Positions 42,991 to 55,420 are shown, counted from the first letter of the stretch. The stretch is DNA of 64,000 bases from Lactuca virosa (GCA_928212115.1 CAKMRJ010003334.1:97646418-97710417), one strand, 5' to 3'. A program made the numbers and translations. Notes: generated by a model from the sequence alone, not told the origin.

Positions 42991-44480
42991 GTGTACAAAA
43001 TACGAAATTAGAGCTGAAAACTTTGCCTGAACATTTAGAATACGCATTTCTCGAAGAAGGTGAACAAAAGCCTGTTATCATTGCTTCCGATCTCACCAAA
43101 GCTGAAAAAGAAGAGTTAGTCCAATTTTTAAAGAAAAGGAAGAATGCCATCGCATGGAAAATTACCGATATAAAAAGAATAAGTCCTTCATATTGCTCCC
43201 ATAAGATAATCCTTGAAGAAGGTGCATAGCCGGTAGTACAACACCAAAGGCGTTTAAACCCGAACATGCAAAAGGTGGTCAAGAAAGAAGTTGTCAAGCT
43301 CTTATATGCGGGGATAATCTACTCCATTTCCGATAGACCATGGGTTAGTCCCGTTCAAGTAGTGCCAAAGAAAGGAGGGATGACGGTCGTCACAAACGAG
43401 AAGAACGAGCTTATACCTACACGAACGGTAATCGATTGTCGGGTGTGCATCGATTATCGAAAGCTAAACGATACCACTTGCAAAGACCACTTTCCTCTCC
43501 CTTTTATTGATCAAATGCTTGAGCGTTTATCGGGCCATAGCTATTATTGTTTTTTAGATGAGTTTTCATGCTCTTTTCAAATCTCCATAGACCCAATTGA
43601 TCAAGAGAATACCACTTTTACTTGTCCAAGTGGAACATTTGCCTATCGACGCATGCCCTTTGGGTTATGCAATGCGTCGGCGACCTTCCAAATATGCATG
43701 ACGGCGATATTCCATGACATGGTGGAAAAATTCATGGATGATTTTTCTATTTTTGGCTCTTATTTTCATGATTGTCTTACTAACCTCGACTTGAAGCTTG
43801 CTAGGTGTGAAAAGACCAATTTAGTATTGAATTGGGAGAAATGCCACTTTATGGTGAAAGAAGGCATTGTATTAGGCCATAAAGTATCCAAGGCGGGGAT
43901 TGAGGTGGATCGGACGAAAATTGACACAATTGCTAAATTACCCCCACCAACTAATGTAAAGGGCTTTAGGAGTTTTCTAGGTCACGCAGGTTTTTACCGC
44001 CGCTTTATTAAAGATTTTTAAAAAATTACTAGACCTTTAACTCAACTACTTTTGAAAGATGCACCTTTTAATTTTTACAAAGAATGTTTAGCTTCTTTTG
44101 AAATTTTGAAAGAAAAATTAACTAATGCCCCGATCATTATTGTCCCGAATTGGAACTTACCGTTTGAAATAATGTGTGATGCAATCGACTTTGCCTTAGG
44201 AGTTGTACTTGGCCAAAGGGTTGACAAGCACTTTCAACCCATTTACTATGCCAGCAAGACCCTTAATCCCACCCAAGAAAATTACATCACAACGAAAAAA
44301 AATTATTAGCCGTGGTGTATGCCTTTGACAAATTTTGTCGCTATTTAATTTTGTCTAAAACTACTGTCTTTACTGACCATTCTGCTATTAAGTACTTGTT
44401 TGCCAAGCAGGATGCGAAGCCAAGGTTGATCCGACGGGTGCTGCTACTCTAAGAATTTGACATATAGATCAAGGACAAAA
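42909..44480 (+). pseudogene. Athila-F reverse transcriptase and RNase H
   Basis: RT motifs: 'LPEHLEYAFL', 'GIIYSISDRPWVSPVQVVPKKGG', 'RVCIDYRKLN', 'FPLPFIDQMLERL', then the catalytic 'FMDDFSIFG' (xxDD intact), 'LGHKVSKAGIEVD' and 'FLGHAGFYRRFIKDF'. RNase H starts with 'PFEIMCDAIDFALGVVLGQR' and ends after a frameshift near 44300 ('LLAVVYAFDKFCRYL' in the next frame). Broken by in-frame stops at 43227-43229 (likely Lys to TAG) and 44019-44021, and by a stop after 'RRVLLL'. 'FLDEFSCSF' differs from the usual 'FLDGYSG'. Confidence 0.9.
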
Positions 44481-44485
44481 AGGGG

Positions 44486-45870
44486 GTGGAAAATGTAGCC
44501 TCTGACCATCTTTCCAGATTAGAAAATTCGGCAAGGGAAGAAATAGATGAGAAAGGTATTGAAGATAGCTTCCCGAAAGAGTACTTGATGGTGATTATGG
44601 GGGGAGAACCGTGGTATGCTGATATTGCAAATTTCTTGGCTGGAGACTTTCTTCCAAAAGGAACTCATCAACAAAAGAAGAAGCTCTTCTCATAAATTAA
44701 ATATTATTTTTGGGATGAGCCTTATCTTTTTAGGAGTTGTGCGGATGGGATTATTAGAAGATGTGTATTTGGAAAGGAAATCCATGACATTCTAGAGCAT
44801 TGCCACAATGGGCCGGCAAGAGGACATCATGGTGTACAATTCACTGCTAAGAAGGTATTTGATGTGGGGCTCTATTGGCCTACTATCTTCAAGGATGCTG
44901 CTACATACGTAAGGGAATGTGATGCTTGCCAAAGAACGGGTAATATATCGGCAAGGAATGAAATGCCTCAAAGGAGTATTCAAGTTTGTGAAGTCTTTGA
45001 TGTTTGGGGTGTGGATTTCATGGGACCATTTCCTTTATCCAAAGGCAATAAATACATACTTGTGGCGGTGGATTATATGTCAAAATGGGCAGAAGCACAA
45101 ACATTACCGACTAATGATGCTAGGGTGGTGGTAAAATTCCTAAAGAAATTATTTTCTAGATTTGGAGTGCCAAAAGCTTTGATTATTGATAGAGGAACCC
45201 ACTTTGCTAATGATCAACTAGCAAAAGTGTTGCAAAAATATGGTGTGCGCCATAGATTTTCAACGCCATAGATTTTCAACTTAAAAGGATTTTAGTGAGA
45301 TCGGTGGGTAGCAATAGAAAAGATTGGGCGGATAAATTGGATGATGCACTTTGGGCTTTCCGAACCGCATTTAAAACACCCATTGGAACCACTCCATATA
45401 GGCTAGTATATGGTAAGAATTGTCATTTACCCGTGGAGCTTGAACATAAAGCCTATTGGGATTTAAAAACATGCAATTTTGAGCCAAATGAGTTGCGTGC
45501 CAATCGACTATTGCAAATGAATGCTTTGGAGGAAATGAGAAATGAGTATTACACTAACTCATTGATTTATAAAGACAAGACTAAAAGATGGCATGATGCA
45601 AGGTTGAAGGGTAATAAGGAGTTTGAAGAAGGGCAAAAAGTTCTTTTGTACAATTCAAGACTAAAGCTCTTTCCCGGAAAATTGCGCACTTGTTGGTATG
45701 AGCCTTTTACAATCAAGCATGTATATTCATACGGGGTGATTGAGTTATGGAGCAAGGATGGGTCGAGCTTTAAAGTCAATAGGCATAGGATCAAGAGATA
45801 TGAAGAAGGAATTCCAAAGGATGAAGGACTAGAAGAAGGGTTGGACTTGGAGAAAGCCGCTACAACGTAG
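44486..45870 (+). pseudogene. Athila-F integrase
   Basis: The zinc-binding part has 'HCHNGPARGHHG' and 'CDACQRTG'. The catalytic core shows 'VWGVDFMGPFP' (first Asp) and 'ALIIDRGTHF' (second Asp). The third, catalytic Glu is missing: at 45252-45290 CATAGATTTTCAAC occurs twice in tandem and the 'YHPQTNGQ.E' block is gone. After that the frame resumes with 'DWADKLDDALWAFRTAFKTPIG' and the C-terminal 'RHRIKRYEEG'. A stop at 44693 also separates the RNase H linker from the integrase. It cannot integrate. Confidence 0.9.
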
Positions 45871-46778
45871 AGCGGGAAGGAGTCCAACTAAAGACTCCTC
45901 AAAAAGAAGCGCTTACGGGAGGCAACCCGCTGCTTGAGTTTGCATTCTTTTCACCTTTCCTTTTCGCTTTGTTTTTCGTCTTTTTTTTTTCTTTTGTGTG
46001 GTTTTCTTAGAATTTCTTCAATTTAAATCTTCTTATTCGTCTAAAATAATTGCTTAAGGACAAGCAAGGTTTGAGTGTGGGGTGTGGTAGAAGTATTTCA
46101 AAAAGATCAAAAAATTTTAATTTTTTTTTCAAACAGAATGAAAAAATCGCCGAGTCAGGATACCTGCTCGACGAGTCCATTTCGAAGTGAGTCAATTAAA
46201 TTGCGATGCTACTCGCCGAGTCGGGACACCTACTCGACGAGTAGACTTTTTAACCCGAAAAAAAATAACTTTTAAACTCTGTGAATTAGGATTTTAGCCC
46301 TAATAGTAAAAACATTTTTTCATTCAGCCACCACAGCCTACCACTCGACGAGCAAGTTTTCTCTCAAGCAAGCATCCCCACTTTTCGTGATTTTTAAATT
46401 TCTCGCCAAAAGGTAAGATCTTTTAATCCTAATTCTATTAAAGGTTCAATCTTTGGTAGCTTCATGACTTAATTTGTTAGATTCCCGATTTTTGAACTTG
46501 ACATGAATTTTAGGGTTTCGATTTTGGTCAATTTAGAGTGTTATAGTTAGAATTTTTTGTGAATTAACACTTGGTATACAACCCTAGACAAACCCCTGAA
46601 ACGAATTTTGAGTATACATGGCTGATTTGTTCCGACTCAGGTCCGATTTCCGCAAGCAGTTCATCTGACTCGCCGAGTCTATTCATGGACTCGACGAGTC
46701 CATGCTGCAACTGTCCAGATTTTTAATTTTAATGTTTCTGTGGTTTTGTGCTTTTGTTTTGTGTTGATTTTGCAGAAA
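45871..46778 (+). other. Athila-F pol to 3' ORF spacer
   Basis: Contains GGGAGGCAACCCGC (typical Athila 3' of pol), T-rich tracts, and palindrome pairs 46145/46166 and 46211/46232 (both 21 bp) and 46668/46689 (21 bp), plus a lone copy near 46343. The pairs alternate with short AT-rich stretches. An intron-like TTTTGCAG at about 46767-46774 precedes the next ATG. Confidence 0.7.
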
Positions 46779-47748
46779 ATGTTCAGAGTAGGCCAAAGCT
46801 CAAGGGGAATCCGAGGGGAATTCCAATGGTTTAATTTTCCACAATTCGTTTCAAAGTCCACTTTGGCTAGGTTGAAGAAGAAGCTCGAGACACTCAAGGG
46901 AAAGGACATTTACGTGCCAAATGAACTGAATTGGGAATGGATGGGTCAAGTGGGTTTGACGGAGGCGTTAAATCCTTAATTGACCAAGGTTTTTGTTCAA
47001 AATAGGATCTCAATTACTTGCAATGGCTGGAGGAGGTTGTTCCAAATTCAAGAACCAGTGTACTGAGAGCTTTGCCTAGAGTTTTTTGCCACGGTATCAT
47101 TCCGGGGAGGGAATGATTTTTATAATCAAAATGTCTTAACTTTCTGCCTTGGAGGTGAATACCGTGAATGCAGTATAGCGGAGTTGGGTTGGAGACTGGG
47201 CATCTATGATGAATATGAGGTTATGACTGAAGCTTTCGGGTTGTTTTTGGAGAATTGCCACAAAGATCTTCCGTAGGGAACAGTTGGTGCAAATTGGTGG
47301 AACACAATATCGAATAGAGTCTACATTCCTTCGGCGGCTCAAGAGGGAAGCATAAGATCCCTCATTCACCGTTTGATTCACCGCTTGATTGCTAGTACCA
47401 TAAACATGCGGAAAGATGACGACAAGGTCCCGACCCTTGACATCTTCTACTTGTGGAGAATTATTAAGCCAAATACATTTGCAATCTTCCTTATTGTTTG
47501 GCGAAGTATTTGGGAGAGGGAGCAGTGAAGAATCGGACTACTTCAAAGATAAATGGTGGAATGTTTGTGACCCGCTTGGCAAGGTCGTATGGTGTGTTAG
47601 AGAGAGGAGCTGGAAATATGTTGACTATGTTACCAACACCTTCATTTAGTGTTATGATTTATAGGAGGGAAAGAGTTGTGGAAGATTATGGTGATGGTCA
47701 CTTTGCAATTCCGAATGATGATGATGTGATAGCTCCCGAGGAACCGGG
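46779..47748 (+). pseudogene. Athila-F ATHILA-type 3' ORF, part 1
   Basis: The ATG at 46779 starts 'MFRVGQSSRG'; an in-frame TAA at 46977-46979 is followed by the same frame. Later frames give 'GGNDFYNQNVLTFCLGGEYRECSIAELGWRLGIYDE' and 'IRSLIHRLIHRLIASTINMRK...TLDIFYLW'. These match the general pattern of the ATHILA ORF-1 family (PF03078), known to me from Arabidopsis elements; here it sits 3' of integrase. Several stops and frameshifts. Copia-H breaks it near 47749; it resumes at 56175. Its role is unknown; no transmembrane segment was obvious. Confidence 0.65.
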
Positions 47749-48272
47749 TAGTGCAACACTATAAATAGAACCCTCATGATCCAAAATCGGTTACGCCTTC
47801 TTTTTGAGATAAGTAACTTATTCTCTTAAGCCTCCTTGCATATTGGTGTTTGTGAACCATTAGAGGCATCACACTTGGGGTGCTCAAGCTTTCAAAGGTC
47901 AAGAACTACAAGTACTTCTAAGAGGTAAGTAATCTAACTAGTTATATTGTTCATTTGACAATTTGTATGCTACTTAGGAGAATGCTTTGGAAAAAATGAA
48001 AATGCATGTATAATTAGAGAAAACATAGATCCAAAGCATATCTACTATATCATGGATCATTGGCCCACACTACAAGAATCATTGATTTACATAATCAATC
48101 CCCATATATTTAATTAGTCTCTTTTGACCACAAAATTAATTCCAAATTAATTCTTGATCAATACTAATTAAATAATATGATTTCATATTAATATATTATA
48201 CTTGTAATATATTAATAAACCATAAATAACCTTATTCTCATAGTCCATCCTATCAAATTGCACTAGTGAAGG
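47749..48272 (-). repeat. Rearranged Copia-H LTR piece, partly inverted
   Basis: 47749 to about 48033 is the reverse complement of the LTR segment at about 48313-48600 (shared CTATAAATAG, CAAGAACTACAAG, CTAACTAGTTATATTG). From 48034 to 48272 the sequence runs in the normal direction and matches 48705-48935. This looks like an extra LTR copy whose first half was inverted and whose middle was deleted, lying directly against the intact left LTR. An assembly error is possible. Confidence 0.75.
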
Positions 48273-49012
48273 ACTATAACACTCCTATGGTGCACATGCA
48301 ACCCTAAATGCTTTGGATCTATGTTTTCTCTAATTATACATGCATTTTCAATTTTTCCAAAGCATTCTCCTAACTAGCATACGAATTGTCAAATGAACAA
48401 TATAACTAGTTAGATTACTTACCTCTTAGAAGGACTTGTAGTTCTTGACCTTTGAAAGCTTCAGCACCCCAAGTGTGATGCCTCTAATGGTTCACAAACA
48501 CCAATATGTAAAGAAGGCTTAAGAGAATAAGTTACTTATCTCAAAAAGAAGGTGTGTAACCGATTTTGGCTCATGAGGGTTCTATTTATAGTGTTGCACA
48601 TGATAGGGTTACACTGTGTAAACCCTAATTACCCATGACTTTCCACATTCTCATGCTCCATGGATTTAATCTCCATGGACTATCCATGGATTAGTTTAGC
48701 CCATCTACATAATCATGGATCATTGGGCCACACTACAAGAATCATTGATTTACATAATCAATCCCCATATATTTAATTAGTCTCTTTTGACCACAAAATT
48801 AATTCCAAATTAATTCTTGATCAATACTAATTAAATAATATGATTTCATATTAATATATTATACTTGTAATATATTAATAAACCATAAATAACCTTAGTC
48901 TCAAAATCCATCCTATCAAATTGCACTGGTGAAGGCAACCCAAAAGGATCATGCTACAATCGGGTCAAGTACATACTAGTTATACTTATGGGCTTAGACA
49001 CAAAAACCAACA
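48273..49012 (-). repeat. Copia-H 3' LTR
   Basis: It matches 55436-56174 closely. The TATA-like CTATTTATAG (48582-48591) reads CTATAAATAG on the minus strand. Just upstream on that strand lies a near-palindrome AGGGTTACACTGTGTAAACCCT and then CCATGG repeats. It ends ACCAACA at the polypurine tract. Confidence 0.85.
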
Positions 49013-49024
49013 GTCTCCCACTTG

Positions 49025-49880
49025 GATAAGTCTAATAACTATAGCTGCCAATGTGACTTCAGGATCCGACTTAACATTCGTAAGCTTTCAAAAACCGTTG
49101 TCGAACTCTGACCTAGTCAGTGACGCGTCCTTCAGATAAGGGATCATATACTCCTCTATTCTCAAGATATCTATGCGGATAAACACATGGAACATAGTCA
49201 TACTTATTGTCCTGTAATTTGTTTCCCGATTTCCAATTCGTTTGACATAGACCATAACTGAACACATCAATTTAGTTCTGAACGGGCCCGACACATAGTC
49301 AAAACAAAATCATCGAGGGGCCCAAGATATCGCTTTTAATCCTCTTAGGATAAAAGGAACATATAAACTTCGACATTATATGCTTCTACTAACTACTCAT
49401 CAAATCATGCACAACGACATGTTTTATAACATCAAGTTACTGATGCGTTTTCATGCCATCAATGCACAACAAACTCGTAGTCAACAACTCATATATCTTG
49501 GTTTGAAGATTATATGATATTATTGTCTCACAATCACTCGTGATAAATTCCATGAAATGATTCAGGTGAGCGCGGGTTGAATCCAATACTCAAATCTTAT
49601 TTCAGGAGCACTCATGAATGGTGTAGCAAACTTTTGCTATGTCTAACTCCTTAGAAAATCTACAAGCCAAGTCATGACAGTCTTCTTTCATACTTACTTC
49701 CGACGTATGATCGAGTATGGATGGTTTGAATAATTTTATTATTCTGGAAGTCAAAACATGCAAAGTGAAACAATAGTAAATAATCTACACAAGACAATAA
49801 CTTTACTTATAAATAAAACTCCTTTTATTTAATCATCAAATGTCAATTACAATTTAGCTATTACAAGTTTCGATTTATCT
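49025..49880 (-). other. Copia-H 3' untranslated region
   Basis: Between the RNase H end and the polypurine tract. Minus-strand reading gives no conserved domain. AT-rich stretches near 49800 contain TTTATTTAATC words. Confidence 0.5.
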
Positions 49881-51170
49881 AATTACAAAATCTAATATCA
49901 TCTGTTAGCCCAATGCCCCTCGCATGCTGCAAGTGCTTAACCATAGTCAGTCCCTTTGTAAGAGGATCTGTTGGGTTGTCCTCTGACGATATCCCCTTTA
50001 CCACGAGGTGTCCTTCTTCTACTTGATGTCTTATGAAGTGTTACTTTCTGTCGATATGCCTAGATCTACCATGATCTCTCGGTTCCTTGGATAAGGCAAC
50101 CGCCCCTTCATTATCGCAGAAAATCTCCATAGGCTCCTTTATGGATGGAATGACTCCAAGGTCTCCGATGAAGTTTTTCAACCATATCGCCTCCTTCGAT
50201 GCTTTGCTTGCTGCTATGTACTCTGATTCACACGTTGAATCAGCTATAATCTCTTGCTTGGAACTTTTCCATGTCACGGCTCCCCCATTCAGGGTAAACA
50301 CCCAACCCGAATGAGAGCGGAAATATCTCGGTCGGTTTGAAAGCTGGTGTCGCTATACCCTGTCACTCTCAAGTCATCACTCCCACCAAGGGTAAGGACC
50401 CAGTCCTTAGTCCTCCGCAGGTATTTAAGAATGTTCTTAACTGCAGTCCAATGAGCTTTACCAGGATTCCCTTGATATCTGCTGACCATGCTCAAAGCAA
50501 AGGCCACATCAGGGCGAGTACAAGTCATAGCATACATGATCGATCCAACTGAGGAAGCATATGGTATTCGACTCATTTCTGCTATCTCAGCCTCCGTACT
50601 CGGACTTTGAGTCTTACTCAGTTTGGTATTGCTTTGGACAGGTAAGTCACCTTTCTTGGCTTCCTCCATGCTGAAACGTTTCAACACCTTGTCCAAGTAG
50701 GTAGTTTGACTAAGTTCTATTAGCCTTTTACTCCTGTCTCTCAATATCCTTATCCCTAGGATATAAGCAGCTTCTCCGAGGTCCTTCATAGCGAAACACT
50801 TCCCAAGCCAGGACTTGACCTCCTGCAAGGTTGGGATGTCATTTCCTATGAGTAGTATGTCATCTACATACAATACCAGAAAGCTCACTATACTCCCACT
50901 AGCTTTGACATATACACATGACTCATCCTCGCTTCTCAAAAATCCAAAATCTTTGACTTTCTCATCAAAACAAAGATTCCATCTGCGAGATGCTTGCTTC
51001 AATCCATAAATGGATTTCTCAAGCTTACACACTCTATTAGGGTACTTTGCATTGACAAAACCCTCTGGCTGACTCATGTAAACATCTTCAGCCAACTTTC
51101 CATTAAGGAAAGCGGTTTTGACATCCATTTGCCATATTTCATAATCATGAAATGCAGCTATGGCCAACAT
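49880..51170 (-). pseudogene. Copia-H reverse transcriptase core and RNase H
   Basis: RT: 'FHDYEIWQMDVKTAFLNG' (motif A Asp), 'KSIYGLKQASRRW' and the catalytic 'LYVDDILLIG'. The connection region has 'CTRPDVAFALSMVSRYQ'. RNase H follows after a one-base frameshift near 50310: 'GGAVTWKSSKQEIIADSTCESEYIAAS', 'FCDNEGAVALSKEPRDHGRSRHID'. A stop at 50041-50043 (expected Tyr in 'KYHFIR') interrupts the last helix, and the frame continues to about 49880 with 'DPLTKGLT'. Active-site residues are intact. Confidence 0.9.
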
Positions 51171-51175
51171 AACCC

Positions 51176-51690
51176 TTATAGATTTAATCTTGCTACTGGT
51201 GAAAAGGTCTCATCATAGTCAACTCCCGGAGTTTGAGTAAAGCCCTTCGCAACCAAATCGCGCTTTATATGTGTGTACTTTCCCATCCATGTCGGTCTTC
51301 TTCTTGAAGATCCATTTGCACCCGATGTCTTACGACCCGGTACATTATCAACCAAGTTCCAAACTTGATTGTCATACATGGACTGAATCTCGCTGTCCAT
51401 CGCCTCCTTCCATTTAGCAGATTTGGGGCCTGCCATGGCTTCCTTGTAGTTGTTAGGTTCATCCAAATTTACCAGTGTGCTATCACTGATAAATGTATCA
51501 CCTCATAGTATATGGAAACCATATAACACAGGTGGAACACTAACTCTACTGGAACGCCTCAGAGGTACGGACTCGTCAATCGGATCGAAAGGAGTTTCCT
51601 CATCAGGTTGATCGCTAGTGTTTGAGGTTCCTTCACCCCTTGACTCTTGAAGTTCTTCAAGGTCAATTTGCCTCTCACTGTTTCCTTGGC
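51176..51690 (-). pseudogene. Copia-H integrase C-terminal / RT N-terminal linker
   Basis: Minus-strand frames carry 'MDEPNNYKEAMAGPKSAKWKEAM', the standard opening of the copia RT domain, and 'KRDLVAKGFTQTPGVDYDETFSPVA'. A TGA upstream ('YGFHIL' then stop) and a frameshift near 51175 separate it from the RT core. Confidence 0.8.
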
Positions 51691-52890
51691 CTATGAGTTC
51701 TCTCTCATGAAAGACTCTTCTCCTCGCAACGAAGACAACATTGTCACTCGGTCTGTAGAAGAGATATCCAAAGGATTTCTATGGGTAGCCGATGAAAATA
51801 CATCGCTCACTCCGAGGTTCGAGCTTTCGTGAGTTTCTTTTCTCACAAAAGCCTCACGACCCCAAACTTTAATGTGGTCTAATGTGGGAATTTTCCCTAT
51901 CCATATCTCGTGAAGTGTTTTGGAAACCTTATTGGTAAGGACTAGATTAAGGATATGGGCGGCAATCTCTAAGGCATACCCCCAGAATGAGATAGGTAAC
52001 GAAGCTCGACTCATCATGGAACGAACCATGTCTAGCAAGGTTCTATTGCGCCTCTCAGCCACACCATTAAGCTGTGGTGTCCTAGGTGGCGTCAATTGTG
52101 AAACAATTCCACATTCCTTAAGATAGTCAAGGAACTCGATACTAAGATACTCTCCTCCACGATCGGATCGTAGCATCTTTATCTTCCTGCCCAATTGATT
52201 CTCCACTTCTTGCTTAAACTCCTTGAACTTTTCAAAAGTTTCCGACTTATGCTTGATTAAGTAAATATACCCATATCTACTATAATCATCAGTAAAAGTC
52301 ACATAGAAGCGGTTAGCATCCCTTGTGGCGGTTCTGAATGGTCCACACACATCAGTGTGTATGAGATCCAACAGACCTTCACCCTTTTCACAAGTACCAG
52401 TGAAGGGTGACTTGGTCATCTTTCCAAGTAAACAAGATTCGCAAGTGTCATCCGAATTTAAGTCGAATGACTCCAAAACTCCATCCTTTTGGAGTTGGGC
52501 TATGCGCTTCTTGTTGACATGTCCAAGACGACAATGCCACAAGCATGCTTTATCCAAATCATTGGATGAATCAATATTCAACACATTATTTCCTAAGTTA
52601 TCTACAACCATCACAGTTTCATATATACCATTGCAAGGTAATGCTTCAAAATAAAATACACCATTACAATAAGCATAAATACCACCATTTTCATTATTAA
52701 AGGAAAAGGTAAAACATTGTTTATACAAACTGTAAAAGGAAATAACATTTCGCGCCATATCGGCCGAGTAACAACAATTATTCAAATGTAAATTTAAACC
52801 ATTACTAAGCAATAAGGAATAAACTCCAATCTTGGTCACATGCGACACTTTCCTATTTCCCATGATTAAGTTTATCTTCCCGTGCTCCAC
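51691..52890 (-). pseudogene. Copia-H integrase
   Basis: 399 codons. GAG-pre-integrase: 'CLWHCRLGHVNKKRI' and 'CESCLLGK' give the HHCC zinc site. Catalytic core: 'IHTDVCGPF' (Asp), 'SDRGGEYLS' (Asp) and 'PQLNGVAERRNRTLLD' (Glu), a complete D-D-E set. The last about 40 residues are out of frame after a frameshift near 51830, where 'VRKETHESSNLG' replaces the usual continuation. The N-terminal 'RNVISFYSLYKQCFTFSF' is the usual pre-integrase block. Confidence 0.9.
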
Positions 52891-53907
52891 ATCCCTACTT
52901 CTTTTTAGTCCCTGAAAATAAGAACAAATGTGAATACCACAACCTGTATCAAGGACCCAAGATTATCATGTGATGAGTTATTAGATTGAATAGTGTAAAT
53001 ACCTGCAAAGGAGGGCTTGATCTTGCCATCCTTTATGTCTTTGCAAGTACTTGGGGCAGCTTCGTTTCCAATGCCCTTTTTCATGGCAGTGGAAGAACTC
53101 TGCTTCCTTCGGATTTGAAGAGGGATTAGCAGAACCAGCTTTGGTCCCACTTGAAGAGGATCCATCAAGAGACTTTTCATTGCGGCTCTTGTAGGGAGCC
53201 TTCCTCTTGTTTCCCTTCCCATGTCCGATTTCTAGAACAGGGGCAGAAGTAGTATTAGGAGTAGACACAACTGACTTGCCTTTCAGGTTGCTTTCTGCGG
53301 TCCTAAGAAGGCCTTGAATCTTGCTAAGAGTGAGCTCCTCCTTGTTCATATGATAAGTCATACGAAAATGATCATAACAAGAAGGTAAAGAGTGTAGAAT
53401 GATATCTATGGCCAAATCTTCATCAAAATTGACATTCAATTTAAGCAAACGGTCCACAAATCTCTGCATCTTTTGCAAGTGGGCCGTGATGGGTTCACCA
53501 TCCTTCATTTTGGTTGTGATCATGGAGGCAATGATCTCATACCTCTCCTGCCGAGCACTTTGATGGTATCTTTCCATCAAATCTTGATACATTTCATAAG
53601 GATAGTCGTCCTCATAGGACTTCTGCAGCTCAGCATTCATGGTTGCAATCATTAGACACGACACCTTTGTCGCATCCCTCTCATGAGTAGTGTGTTCAGC
53701 GATTTGTTCAGGAGTAGCAGTGGTGAAATCAATCTCTTTGAGCTCTTTATCTAAGACATATTCTTTGTCCTCATAGCGAATAGCCATTCTGATGTTTCGA
53801 ATCCAGTCATTGAAGTTCGAGCCATCGAAAATGACCCTCCCACATAGGTTCATGAGGGAGAAAGAGCCTGAAGGGATTGGGTTGGAAGCATTGTTTGGGA
53901 TAGACAT
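52891..53907 (-). pseudogene. Copia-H gag and protease
   Basis: The ATG at 53907 begins a UBN2-type gag ('FDGSNFNDWIRNIRMAI', 'MYQDLMERYHQSARQERYEI', 'HSLPSCYDHFRMTYHMNK'). The zinc knuckle reads 'FHCHEKGHWKRSC' where the first Cys of CX2CX4HX4C is Phe. A frameshift near 53030 is followed by 'DGKIKPSFAGIYTIQ'. The protease active site ('VLDTGCG' equivalent, near 52945) is readable only in another frame, so the precursor could not be made whole. Confidence 0.9.
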
Positions 53908-54694
53908 ATGTAAAAGAAGAAGAACAAATTTTAGATTAGACGATAATCCTTAATATTACACCCAAATGAAGTATTAAGGCTAGGACCCAACACAATATTA
54001 TACAATTGCGAAAAGGGATGCCGTAATCCAATTGTAAAATATTTGAAGGTAGGTAAATGACGATTTACCAATTTCCACCATGAAAAACGAAATAGATTAT
54101 TAAGTTTTAATTGGATTGAAATTCCAAGATCCTTTGAGATTAATTGAACTTTTCAATGGCATGTTTAAATCTCGATTATGTACTTCAAGTTTGTGATTGG
54201 GATGCCGATGATCACAAACAAGGTGTGAATAACCATGCAAATTAGCTTCGTAAACCAAATGTTACAAATCACTTAATCAATGTGCCGGTTAACAACACAC
54301 GCTCCATTGATCTATGATTAACATCAAGCTACCCTTTGCCACATATATTCAGTCCCAGATTAGTGTGTCGGTTAACCACAAACGCTCCACTAACGACTTA
54401 ACAAGGTGCAAAGTGTAATTTCATGGAATAGCACCATTTTCACATTTTCCTAAAGTAACTAAGATTGAGAATTTAATAAAAGTTTAGTTAGTTTATATTT
54501 ATCATTATACTTTTAATGAAGGAGAATTAATGTCCTATCCTACCCGTTCAGCTAACGACCCTCCACCAGTCAAGGAAGCAGTCGGTGAGAGTGGACACCC
54601 ATTAAACTACCATTTTATAGGCAGTAACCTTATACCCTTCCTTATAGACCGGCATCGTGAATGAGGCCTAGTAACGGTAAGACCGACTTGTCTT

Positions 54695-54739
<45 letters not shown>

Positions 54740-55403
54740 CTTATAATATTATAAAGTATAAGGTTTGAATTTTAACTTTTAAAACTCTAGGGTTTGGAAG
54801 TAAATTTTCATTAGTGTGACTTTACAAATTCCAAAACTTGAGGGCAAGTTTTGAAACTTGTAAAAACTCTTCACATTCATAACTTATGAGTTTAATTGGA
54901 TTTTAATGTATGAGACCTTTCATTTTCCAGAACTTGAGGACAAGTTATGGAGGTCATTAAAAATCATTTAGATCATTTTCTAATAACAAACATTATCACA
55001 TAATTCATGGATGATCTAGCTAAACTCATAAACAAGATAATTCTAAGTCAACAATTTGCAAGCAATTTTGTTTATCATATAAAACAACAATTATTTTAAA
55101 ACTTTGACAATTATCTTGTGGTTGGATGAGTACAAGCACTACCATATCATAAAAAAACATTTCCAATGATCTAAAATAGTTTGTGGTAGTGTTCCCAATC
55201 CAAACCAGGCAAGAAACTCAAAATTCTGCAAACAGAGCCTTCAACTCGTCGAGTGTATGAACTGGACTCGGCGAGTTGCTCTGTTACTGAGTGGACTCGT
55301 CGAGTCAGTTCATGTACTCGGCGAGTTCACCAGTCAGGGGCCAAATTTTCGACTTTTTCAGCTTTGAAAAACCAGTAAGCATCAAATATAATAGAAAACA
55401 ATC
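53908..55403 (-). other. Copia-H leader region
   Basis: About 1.5 kb between PBS and gag start without a coding frame. It holds a TA microsatellite (54698-54733) and a CACAAACGCTCCA/ACACACGCTCCAT repeated word near 54290-54390. ACTCGNCGAGT pairs lie at 55244/55266 and 55295/55316. The long leader is unusual for copia, and the palindrome pairs are those of the gypsy elements nearby. Confidence 0.7.
55244..55326 (-). repeat. ACTCGNCGAGT pairs in the Copia-H leader
   Basis: ACTCGTCGAGT (55244) with ACTCGGCGAGT (55266), and 55295 with 55316: spacings 22 and 21 bp. All four copies are perfect to the consensus. They lie about 80-160 bp inside the PBS, and the motif is otherwise known here from gypsy LTRs. 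Confidence 0.85.
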
Positions 55404-55420
55404 CTAGTCTCTAATACCAC
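55404..55420 (-). other. Copia-H primer-binding site
   Basis: The minus strand beside the 5' LTR reads GTGGTATTAGAGACTAGG. TGGTATTAGAG is one base from the TGGTATCAGAG core complementary to initiator tRNA-Met. Confidence 0.75.
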
